This document shows, in pieces, positions 6,589 to 13,880 of a DNA stretch of 15,800 nucleotides (position 1 is its first letter; the number at the start of each line of letters is the position of its first letter). The stretch spans positions 1 to 15,800 of the forward strand of contig CAMRAP010000017.1 of NCBI GenBank assembly GCA_947039985.1. The letters run 5' to 3'. The position numbers were made by a program, and so were the translations under genes. The notes below the pieces were generated by a model. That model worked only from the letters and a program-made list of their open reading frames with translations. It was not told the DNA's origin and made no database searches. This DNA comes from an uncultured Odoribacter sp. (GTDB lineage Bacteria > Bacteroidota > Bacteroidia > Bacteroidales > Marinifilaceae).

Positions 6589-7887
6589 ATGAAAAAAAGA
6601 GTATTAATCACTTTAATTGCGTTCTTCATTCCGTGGATAGTGCAGGCACAGCAGGTTCCTAGTGGGCCACAAAGTTTGTCGCTTGAGGAAGCTATTCGTT
6701 TTGCTGTAGAGCACAACAAAGAGTTGCAGACATCACAAATGGATATTGAGCTAAGGGATGCGATGATTACGGAAGCCATTTCTCAAGGATTACCGCAAAT
6801 TAATGGTACATTAGATTATAGTACTAATTTCAGACACAAGATGAGTATGCCAGGCTCTACACAAACGACAACACTAGAAGATCAGTCGACTGCAAGTTTA
6901 AGTGTCTCTCAATTGCTATTCAGTGGTCAATGGATTATAGGGCTTCAAACCAGTAAAATTGCAAAATCAATCACTACTCAGCAAGTTGGTATTACAGAGC
7001 AAGACATTAAAGAAACCGTTTATAATTCGTATTATACGATTCTTGTTAGCGAACGTTTGACGGAAACGGTGAAACAGAATTTAGATAATATGAGTGAGAT
7101 CGAAACTCATACAACTAATATGTATAAGGCAGGTACGGCAGAGGTCACAGATGTAGATCAAATTAAGATCACAGTTGGATTACTAAAAAATAGTCTATTG
7201 GCTATGGAACGTACGATTGACGTCAACTATAATTTATTGCGCTTACAACTTGGACTACAGGCGGGTACACAGATTCATTTAACAGATAATTTAAACGATT
7301 TTCTACATGAAGATAATTTCTTAAAGCTATCCTTGCAAGATTTTGATATCAATAAAAACACACAGTATCAATTGATGCAAACCCAGGAAGATTTACAGAA
7401 AAAGATGGTTGTTCTGAAAAAGATGGCGTATACTCCAACTCTTTCTGCTCGATATGGCTATACACATCGACTGATAGAACCTAGTTTGGATTTTAGTCCA
7501 AAGCATTCAGCTACCATTACAATGAATATTCCAGTTTTTTCTGGTCTGCAACGCAAGGCACAGTTAGATCAAGAAAAAATCTCTTTAGAACAATCAACAC
7601 TGACTAAAAGCTTCTTAGAAGATCAGTTGTTTTTACAAGAAGAACAACTGAAGTTTACATTAAAGAATACACTAGAGGATTATAATTTACAAAAAGAAAA
7701 TATTCGTGTGGCAAAGAAAGTGCTTGAAAACTATCAACACAAATACAATGCAGGAGTCGTTTCAAGTCTCGACCTAACTCAAGCCAATAATAATTACCTA
7801 CAAGCTGAAAATAATTATACTTCTGCTTGTCTGAATTTATTACAGTCGCAGACACAATTAGAAAAATTATATAACGAGTTGAAATAA
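6589..7887 (+). CDS. TolC-family outer-membrane efflux protein
   Basis: Outer-membrane channel component of a tripartite RND pump, 432 residues. A Sec signal peptide is clear (MKKRVLITLIAFFIPWIVQA, cleaved before QQVPSG). The mature protein follows the TolC pattern: SLEEAIRFAVEHNKELQ (about 31-47), long coiled-coil helices containing TEAISQGLPQINGTLDYS, the strand YSTNFRHKM, a second repeat with TPTLSARYGY and ITMNIPVFSGLQRKAQLDQ, and closing helices YNAGVVSSLDLTQANNNYLQAENNY. Two outer_membrane_factor repeats are therefore complete. It heads the plus-strand operon, 64 bp before the adaptor gene. The likely counterpart in Porphyromonas gingivalis is XepC of the XepCAB pump, judged from order and type rather than from an alignment. 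Confidence 0.94.
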   Translation: MKKRVLITLIAFFIPWIVQAQQVPSGPQSLSLEEAIRFAVEHNKELQTSQMDIELRDAMITEAISQGLPQINGTLDYSTNFRHKMSMPGSTQTTTLEDQSTASLSVSQLLFSGQWIIGLQTSKIAKSITTQQVGITEQDIKETVYNSYYTILVSERLTETVKQNLDNMSEIETHTTNMYKAGTAEVTDVDQIKITVGLLKNSLLAMERTIDVNYNLLRLQLGLQAGTQIHLTDNLNDFLHEDNFLKLSLQDFDINKNTQYQLMQTQEDLQKKMVVLKKMAYTPTLSARYGYTHRLIEPSLDFSPKHSATITMNIPVFSGLQRKAQLDQEKISLEQSTLTKSFLEDQLFLQEEQLKFTLKNTLEDYNLQKENIRVAKKVLENYQHKYNAGVVSSLDLTQANNNYLQAENNYTSACLNLLQSQTQLEKLYNELK

Positions 7888-7951
7888 ATAGAATCACTCC
7901 TCAATACTAAAGTTCTTGACATTAACGAGAAATAATTAAATACAAATAACC

Positions 7952-8980
7952 ATGATAAAGAATCTGATTTTATTCACACTTACACTTGCTCTCCTAACTG
8001 GATGTTCAGAAAAAAAAGTAGAGAAAGCTACCATTGAAATCATTCCAGTAAAGGTGCAGAAAATGGTAAAAGAAAACATTGCTCGTACACTAGATTATGC
8101 AGCAAACCTACAAGCAGACGAACAGGTATTCTACGCTCCAGCAGCTATGGGACGTATTGAGAAAATTTATGTAGAAATAGGGGATCGTATTAAAAAAGAT
8201 CAGTTATTAGTGACGATGGATAGAACTAATTTACAACAAGCAGAGGTGCAGTTGAAAAATTTAGAGACTGAATACAATCGAGCAAAATTATTAAATGAGA
8301 CTCAAAGTATTAGTAAGCAAGCTTACGATGCAGCTATCACTCAGTATGACATTGCCAAATCTAATGTAGAGTTCTTGAAGGAAAACACTCAAATGTTGGC
8401 ACCTTTCAGTGGTGTTGTAACGGGTAAATATTTTGAAAATGGTGAGGTGTACACTGGTGGTGCTTTTGGTGGTGCATCAAAACCATCGATTATAACGATC
8501 GAAAGAATTAATCCACTAAAAGCGAATGTAAATATTTCAGAACAATACTATCGAACAATAAAGAAAGGTACTCCAGTTAAATTGAAAAGTGATGTTTTCC
8601 CAGACACTGTTTTTAATGGTACTGTAAATATTGTTTATCCAACGATCGACCCAGCGTCAAGAACCTTTACTGTAGAGGTCAGAATCCCAAATAAAGACGA
8701 GCTTCTTCGTCCTGGAATGTTTGGAACGATAGATTTTTTTGTTGGAGAAACAGAAGCTGTCGTTGCACCTGCAATTGCCATCTTAAAACTTCAAGGTTCT
8801 AATGACCGCTATGTCTTTATTCACGAAAATGGTAAAGCAAAACGGGTTAGTGTAGAACTGGGTAAACGTTTTGAAGATAAAATGGAGTTAATCAGTGACG
8901 AGATTCAAGAAGGTACTGAACTAATTGTTGTTGGTCAAGGACGTTTGGTGGATGGTTCAACAATCAGTATAGCGAAGTAA
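7952..8980 (+). CDS. RND efflux periplasmic adaptor lipoprotein (AcrA/MexA type)
   Basis: Membrane-fusion protein that bridges the RND permease and the TolC channel, 342 residues. The start MIKNLILFTLTLALLTGC gives lipobox LTGC with acylated Cys18, so it is anchored in the inner membrane. Domains in order: a beta strand pair leading into the first lipoyl half GRIEKIYVEIGDRIKKDQLL (about 67-86), a short alpha-helical hairpin with LQQAEVQLKNLETEYNRAKLL and AYDAAITQYDIAKSNVEFL, the second lipoyl half TQMLAPFSGVVTGKYFENGE, the beta-barrel (VKLKSDVFPDTVFNGTVNIV; RTFTVEVRIPN; LLRPGMFGTIDF), and a C-terminal membrane-proximal domain. A Gly-rich stretch TGGAFGGASKP follows the second lipoyl half. It is 33 bp before the RND gene. 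Confidence 0.94.
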   Translation: MIKNLILFTLTLALLTGCSEKKVEKATIEIIPVKVQKMVKENIARTLDYAANLQADEQVFYAPAAMGRIEKIYVEIGDRIKKDQLLVTMDRTNLQQAEVQLKNLETEYNRAKLLNETQSISKQAYDAAITQYDIAKSNVEFLKENTQMLAPFSGVVTGKYFENGEVYTGGAFGGASKPSIITIERINPLKANVNISEQYYRTIKKGTPVKLKSDVFPDTVFNGTVNIVYPTIDPASRTFTVEVRIPNKDELLRPGMFGTIDFFVGETEAVVAPAIAILKLQGSNDRYVFIHENGKAKRVSVELGKRFEDKMELISDEIQEGTELIVVGQGRLVDGSTISIAK

Positions 8981-9000
8981 GTAACACGATTTTAACGGCT

Positions 9001-9013
9001 TAATAATAATAAT
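9001..9013 (+). repeat. Short TAA tandem repeat abutting the RND start codon
   Basis: TAATAATAATAAT directly precedes the ATG at 9014, in the place where a ribosome-binding site would be. It contains four TAA units. No Shine-Dalgarno is visible nearby. It may simply be an AT-rich unstructured leader of the kind favoured in this phylum. Confidence 0.6.
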
Positions 9014-12000
9014 ATGAGTATATATAATACAGCGGTCAATAAACCCATCTCAACTTTAATGGTGTTCGTCGCTATTATGGTTTTGGGAATTGCCTCTTAT
9101 CTGCAGTTACCTGTTGACCTGTATCCTAAAATGGACCCTCCATATATTACGGTAATGGCAACTTACCCTGGAGCGAATGCATCGGATATTGAGGAGAATG
9201 TAACAAAAATCCTAGAGGATCAATTAAACTCCGTAGACAATCTAGAAGAATTAACTTCCATTTCTTATGATAATCTATCTGTCATTTCATTGGAGTTTGA
9301 TTGGGAAGTCAATTTAGATGAAGCGTCAAATGATGTACGTGATGCAGTTGATAAGTCCATTCAATCCTTGCCAGATGATATTGATCGCCCAACGATCATG
9401 CGTTTCAACACCTCAATGATGCCTATTTTGATTTATGCGATTACGGCTGAAGAGTCTTATTCGGGTATTGATAAAATCTTGGACGACAAATTAATTACAC
9501 GACTGAACCGGGTAGAGGGTATTGCTTCTGTTATGATTTCAGGTGCTCCAGAACGTGTTGTGTATGTAGACATTGATCCTAATAAATTGGATGCCTATAA
9601 TCTGACTTTAGAGCAAATAGGTAGTAAGATTCTGGCAGAGAATAAAGATATTTCTTCCGGTAATGTTAAGATGGGACAAATGGACTACACCTTACGTGTT
9701 GAAGGTGAGTTTAAAGAGAGCGACCAGATTAAGGATATTGTTTTAGGGACTCAAAATAATAAAACGATCTATCTACGAGATGTTGCAGATGTGCGTGATG
9801 GCTTAAAGGATATTACCCTTGAACAAAGTATCAATAGGGGCGATGGTGCAGTTTTACTGATCACTAAGCAAACCGATGCAAATGCTGTTGCTGTAGCCAA
9901 AAATGCAAAGGAGCAAGTAGAACTTGCCATAAAAGAACTTCCTACGGATATCAACTTTCAGATTATTTCGGACAACTCAGACTTTATTGTAGGGGCAATC
10001 AACAACCTACAAAGTTCATTGATGTATGCCTTGATTTTTGTGATTATCGTTGTGTTCATGTTCTTGGGACGCTGGAGAGCAACCTTTATTATTGCTTTAA
10101 CTATCCCTATTTCATTGATTGTTGCTTTTATATACTTATTTGTAACAGGTGAATCACTGAATATTATCTCATTATCTTCTTTATCTATTGCTATTGGTAT
10201 GGTGGTGGATGATGCGATTGTGGTTTTGGAAAATGTCACCAAACACATCGACCGAGGTAGCCGTCCACGTGAAGCAGCCAAGTATGGAACAAATGAGGTT
10301 TGGTTATCTGTTATTGTAACCACCTTAGTAACGGTGGCTGTATTTTTTCCTTTGACCTTGGTTACTGGTATGACTGGAATCTTATTCAAGCAATTGGGAT
10401 GGATTGTGTGTATCACTGTTTGTACTTCAACCGTAACAGCCATCTCTCTAACCCCTATGCTTTGTGCACAGTTGATGAAGCTTCAAGATAAAACAGAAGG
10501 GAAAGGTTTTAGTTTTTATAGCATCACTTCAAAAATATTAGATAAATTGGATGGTGCTTATGAAAGATTGATCCGTTGGGTATTACATCACAAGGCATTT
10601 GTTATCCTTTCGATGGTGGCATTATTTGTCGGTTCACTTCTGCTTCTTCAATTTATTAAAACGGACTTTATGCCACAGAACGATGAGAGTTCTATGAGTG
10701 TTTATGTAAAGATGCAATCTGGTCAGCGAGTTGAAGAAACAAAATCTGTTGCTTTGCAGATCGATTCAGCTATCCGTTCAAATGTGCCTGAGGTTAAGAT
10801 TATTAACCTTTCATACGGTAGTGAAGAAGAGGCTTCATTTGCTTCTATGATGAATAGCACAGGTAACAATATCTTAAATATGCGTATGCGTACTGTAGAT
10901 ATTGAAGATCGTGATAGAGATATATTTGTCATTGCCGACCAAATACGTGCTATCCTAAAAAGCTTTCCAGATGTATTGCAGTACACGGTAAGTACATCCT
11001 CTTCTGGTGGAGGTATGGGAAGCAACTCGGTTGATATTGAAATCATGGGACATGATTTTGATGTAACAACAAGATTAGCTCAGACTATTGCTCAGCAAGC
11101 TCGTCAAATACCAGGAGCAGAGGATATTAAAATTAGTCGTGATGAAGATAAATCTGAGCTACAGATTCTTTTAAATCAAGATAAACTGGCTCGTCATGCT
11201 CTGACAACATCAGAGGTTGGAATGTATGTTCGCAACCGAATATACGGTTATCGTAATAGCAAATTTAAAGAAGATGGTGAAGAATATGACATCATCGTTC
11301 GCTTAGACGAGCATTATCGTTCGTCTATAACAGAGGTTGAAAACATTCAAATTGTAGATGGATATGGCAAAAAAGTTCGTTTAAAAGAGCTAGGTGAGAT
11401 TAAGGAATTTTTCTCTCCACCCAATATAGAGCGTAAAAGTAAGCAGCGTCTTTTGAAAGTTTCAATCACGCCAGCAGCAGGTGTTTCCTTAGGAGACCTT
11501 GTGGTAGGTGCTCAAGATATCATTGAAAATCTTGAAGATGTGCCTCAAAACATCTCTTTATATATTGGAGGTTCTTACGAAGATCAGCAAGAGTCGTTCG
11601 GTTCATTAGTTTGGTTGTTATTACTGTCATTAATGTTAGTATATATTGTTATGGCTGCTCAGTTTGAGTCGTTTAAAATGCCATTCATTATTATGCTTTC
11701 TATTCCGTTTGCATTTACGGGTGTTATTTTGGCACTTTTAATGACAAACACAACATTGAGTACAGTGGCAGCCTTGGGAGGTATTATGTTGGTAGGTATT
11801 GTGACTAAAAACGGTATCGTACTGATTGACTTTATCAACTTAATGCGTGAACGAGGAGTTCGCTTGTATGATGCAATTGCACTAGCTTGTCGCTCTCGTC
11901 TACGTCCTGTGTTGATGACCTCTTTAACTACAATTCTTGGTATGGTACCCATGGCTATGAGTGTTGGTGAAGGTTCTGAAACTTGGCGTCCAATGGGTGT

Positions 12001-12178
12001 TGCCGTAATTGGAGGTATGATTTTCTCCACTATTGTTACCATGCTTATTATTCCAGCCGTTTATGCCGTTATGGATAAGAGTGGTAGTCGTGATAAATCG
12101 AAATCGCAAAGTAAACAATACAAGTTTATGAGTGATTTTGATGCAGAAAGAGATCTTCCTAAAAAGAATAATGATTAA
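9014..12178 (+). CDS. HAE1-type RND multidrug efflux permease (AcrB-like)
   Basis: Inner-membrane proton/drug antiporter, a trimer that exports hydrophobic or amphiphilic compounds through the adaptor and TolC. Length 1054 residues is normal. The N-terminus TAVNKPISTLMVFVAIMVLG is TM1, followed by porter-domain landmarks YPGANASDIEENVTKILEDQ and WEVNLDEASNDVRDAVDK. TM4 carries VVDDAIVVLENV with the proton-relay pair Asp399-Asp400; TM10 carries GIVTKNGIVLIDFI with Lys932. The second half repeats the topology (AAQFESFKMPFIIMLSIPF; WRPMGVAVIGGMIFSTIVTM). The final 35 residues form a charged Ser/Lys-rich tail ending DLPKKNND. All relay residues are present, so it should be functional. The likely counterpart in P. 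gingivalis is XepB; substrates cannot be read from the sequence. Confidence 0.96.
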   Translation: MSIYNTAVNKPISTLMVFVAIMVLGIASYLQLPVDLYPKMDPPYITVMATYPGANASDIEENVTKILEDQLNSVDNLEELTSISYDNLSVISLEFDWEVNLDEASNDVRDAVDKSIQSLPDDIDRPTIMRFNTSMMPILIYAITAEESYSGIDKILDDKLITRLNRVEGIASVMISGAPERVVYVDIDPNKLDAYNLTLEQIGSKILAENKDISSGNVKMGQMDYTLRVEGEFKESDQIKDIVLGTQNNKTIYLRDVADVRDGLKDITLEQSINRGDGAVLLITKQTDANAVAVAKNAKEQVELAIKELPTDINFQIISDNSDFIVGAINNLQSSLMYALIFVIIVVFMFLGRWRATFIIALTIPISLIVAFIYLFVTGESLNIISLSSLSIAIGMVVDDAIVVLENVTKHIDRGSRPREAAKYGTNEVWLSVIVTTLVTVAVFFPLTLVTGMTGILFKQLGWIVCITVCTSTVTAISLTPMLCAQLMKLQDKTEGKGFSFYSITSKILDKLDGAYERLIRWVLHHKAFVILSMVALFVGSLLLLQFIKTDFMPQNDESSMSVYVKMQSGQRVEETKSVALQIDSAIRSNVPEVKIINLSYGSEEEASFASMMNSTGNNILNMRMRTVDIEDRDRDIFVIADQIRAILKSFPDVLQYTVSTSSSGGGMGSNSVDIEIMGHDFDVTTRLAQTIAQQARQIPGAEDIKISRDEDKSELQILLNQDKLARHALTTSEVGMYVRNRIYGYRNSKFKEDGEEYDIIVRLDEHYRSSITEVENIQIVDGYGKKVRLKELGEIKEFFSPPNIERKSKQRLLKVSITPAAGVSLGDLVVGAQDIIENLEDVPQNISLYIGGSYEDQQESFGSLVWLLLLSLMLVYIVMAAQFESFKMPFIIMLSIPFAFTGVILALLMTNTTLSTVAALGGIMLVGIVTKNGIVLIDFINLMRERGVRLYDAIALACRSRLRPVLMTSLTTILGMVPMAMSVGEGSETWRPMGVAVIGGMIFSTIVTMLIIPAVYAVMDKSGSRDKSKSQSKQYKFMSDFDAERDLPKKNND

Positions 12179-12194
12179 TATTAATTTTGAGAAT

Positions 12195-12491
12195 ATGAAA
12201 AAAGCCGTATTTATCACATATAATCAAGCCTTAACTGAGCGTGTCACTTATATCCTTGATCAATTACAAATCAAAGGATTCACACAATGGCCACTAGTTT
12301 ATGGTGCCGGATCAAACGGGGGTGAACCACGCATGGGTGACCATACTTGGCCCGAAATGAACACTTCGATATTGACAATTGTCGAAGAGGAAAAAGTTCC
12401 TCTTATCCTTAAATATGCAAAAAATTTGGATGAAGTTAATAAAGAAAACGGTATCCGTGTCTTTGTTTGGGACATCACCGATATGTATTAA
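12195..12491 (+). CDS. Small PII-like, transporter-associated protein (PG0541-like)
   Basis: A 98-residue cytoplasmic protein encoded 16 bp after the RND permease and before the operon terminator. I chose the ATG at 12195 (MKKAVFITYN); a start at 12132 would overlap the permease gene by 47 bases. The predicted order is strand-helix-strand, a Gly/Pro-rich loop, strand-helix-strand, the ferredoxin-like fold of PII/CutA proteins: KKAVFITYN, ALTERVTYILDQL, FTQWPLVYG, loop with GAGSNGGEPRMGDHTWPEM (about 37-55), NTSILTIVEE, KVPLILKYAKNLDEVNKENG and IRVFVWDIT. The loop sits where PII has its T-loop but is short and lacks the uridylylated Tyr. It resembles the family named after P. gingivalis PG0541, found next to RND pumps. 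A sensor or modulator role for the pump is inference. Confidence 0.8.
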   Translation: MKKAVFITYNQALTERVTYILDQLQIKGFTQWPLVYGAGSNGGEPRMGDHTWPEMNTSILTIVEEEKVPLILKYAKNLDEVNKENGIRVFVWDITDMY

Positions 12492-12516
12492 ACACCTTGT
12501 AAACAATACGTATATT

Positions 12517-12550
12517 AAAGAAAGTGGGCTTAGGTCCACTTTCTTTGTTT
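12517..12550 (+). terminator. Rho-independent-type terminator of the efflux operon
   Basis: AAAGAAAGTGG (12517-12527) pairs perfectly with CCACTTTCTTT (12536-12546), an 11-bp stem with an 8-base loop GCTTAGGT, followed by GTTT so that the 3' arm and tail are T-rich. It starts 25 bases after the PII-like stop codon and separates the first pump operon from the second adaptor gene. The A-rich 5' arm would also allow some function on the other strand. Confidence 0.85.
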
Positions 12551-12694
12551 ATCACCTATTTTTAATGTGAGTATTGAGCTAATAATACAATTACCTACAA
12601 CAAAACGACCACTGCTTAATGATGTGATTGGATATCATAAACAATATTATATTTCAATTTTACACCACTTTCTGAAACATATTTCATTTCTTTT

Positions 12695-12706
12695 AAGTAT
12701 ATACTT
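12695..12706. promoter_or_regulatory. Perfect 12-bp palindrome upstream of the second adaptor gene
   Basis: AAGTATATACTT is fully self-complementary and ends 32 bases before the ATG at 12739, a plausible operator position for a TetR- or MarR-like repressor. The 188-bp gap 12551-12738 otherwise holds only AT-rich sequence with no clear TAnnTTTG box and no TTGGCAC motif. The palindrome is AT-rich, so chance occurrence is possible. Confidence 0.35.
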
Positions 12707-12738
12707 TAATTATAACAAATTGAAGATACTATTTTTAT

Positions 12739-13830
12739 ATGAAAAAGATCAGAAATACAAAAGCAGCTTCTTGCTTATTTTATACCATACTATCGATTTG
12801 TTTGCTGGGAGCAAGCTCTTGCAAAAAGGAGCAAACAACTTTACAAACAACTCCCTTGGTGAAGCTAACGAAAGTAAAGAAATTTGATGAATATTCATCG
12901 GTTAATTATCCAGGTAAAATAAAAGCTGCAGAAGATGTAAAATTAGCTTTTAGGGTAGCAGGACCTATAAAAAAAGTGTTTACTGACGAAGGACAAAAAG
13001 TCAAAAAAGGTCAGCTATTAGCTGAATTAGATGCCCGTGATTATCAATTACAGTATGATGCTACGAGTGCAGAATATAAACAAATAAAGGGCGAGTCAGA
13101 CCGTGTAATAGAACTCTATGAAAGAGGTAGTCTTTCTATTAATGAATACGACAAGGCCATTGCTGCAAAAAAACGAATCACAGCAATTTATAGTTCACAT
13201 CGAAATGCTTTAAACGATACAAAATTGAAAGCGCCATTTGATGGATTTATTCAACATAAATATTTCAGTCCTCCAGAGATTATAAATCAAGGAACTCCTA
13301 TCCTATCCATGATCAACGACGACTATTTTGATGTCAATATAGATATTTCAGCAAATGATTTTGTGCGCCGAAATAATTTCAAGTCTTTTTATGCTACCAC
13401 AAATTTATTTCCTCATAAAAACATACCACTCGAATTGGTAGATATAAACCAAGAAGCCAACTATAATCAACTGTTTAAAGTATGCCTCCGGATGAAAAAA
13501 GAGCTTGCCAAAGAATTAGCCGCTGGAATGAGTATCACGGTGAATATCGCTTACAAGCCAACAGAAGAGAGCCTAAACCTCATTCCATTAACCTCTATCT
13601 TCCGACAAAATGGCGAATCATATGTCTGGATATACAATCCAGACAAACAAACTATATTCCAAACAAAAGTAGAGATTAAGCAAATAAATAAAGAGGGAAC
13701 AGCCTGCGTCAAATCTAATCTCAAAGCAAAACAAACGATCGTTTCAGCTGGGGTTAATGGTTTAAAAGAGGGGCAAAAAGTGAAGCCTTTACCTCAAACA
13801 TCCTCATCTAATATCGGAAAACTTTTATAA
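12739..13830 (+). CDS. Second RND efflux periplasmic adaptor lipoprotein
   Basis: Membrane-fusion protein of 363 residues for the second pump. The N-terminus is a lipoprotein signal ending GASSC with acylated Cys28; hydrophobic core about 12-25. Domains in order: YPGKIKAAEDVKLAFRVAGP as the entry strand, first lipoyl half GPIKKVFTDEGQKVKKGQLL, a short helical hairpin (DYQLQYDATSAEYKQIKGES; NEYDKAIAAKKRITAIYSSH), second lipoyl half TKLKAPFDGFIQHKYFSPPE, a beta-barrel with ISANDFVRRNNF and the membrane-proximal end NLIPLTSIFRQNGESYVWIY. Its closest kind is the adaptor of the RND group whose permease starts with an EDP motif, which fits the next gene 50 bp downstream. It differs strongly from the first adaptor, so it is not a recent duplicate. 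Confidence 0.92.
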   Translation: MKKIRNTKAASCLFYTILSICLLGASSCKKEQTTLQTTPLVKLTKVKKFDEYSSVNYPGKIKAAEDVKLAFRVAGPIKKVFTDEGQKVKKGQLLAELDARDYQLQYDATSAEYKQIKGESDRVIELYERGSLSINEYDKAIAAKKRITAIYSSHRNALNDTKLKAPFDGFIQHKYFSPPEIINQGTPILSMINDDYFDVNIDISANDFVRRNNFKSFYATTNLFPHKNIPLELVDINQEANYNQLFKVCLRMKKELAKELAAGMSITVNIAYKPTEESLNLIPLTSIFRQNGESYVWIYNPDKQTIFQTKVEIKQINKEGTACVKSNLKAKQTIVSAGVNGLKEGQKVKPLPQTSSSNIGKLL

Positions 13831-13880
13831 ATTTTAAATCGAGAGCTTGCCCTTAAAGCTTGAGTTGATACTAACAGTAT

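Noticed and set aside
8396..8402. TTGGCAC inside the first adaptor gene
   Set aside because: No -12 element at the correct spacing (CTTTC then AGTGG), and it lies inside coding sequence.
9958..10443. Antisense reading frame of 161 codons inside the RND permease gene
   Set aside because: It mirrors the codon bias of the true gene, has low-complexity Thr/Ile-rich composition, no recognisable domain and no leader.
11729..11735. TTGGCAC inside the RND permease gene
   Set aside because: Followed by TTTTA-ATGAC with no -12 element; coding sequence for Leu-Ala-Leu.
12567..12887. Open frame of 106 codons upstream of and overlapping the second adaptor gene
   Set aside because: Its downstream half is the adaptor gene in another frame, and the upstream part is AT-rich noncoding sequence translating to Ile/Tyr/Leu-rich peptide.
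13838..13866. Short inverted AGCTT/AAGCT pair between the second adaptor and permease genes as an attenuator
   Set aside because: Only five base pairs and no T-run; the gap is 50 bases and looks like a plain intra-operon spacer.
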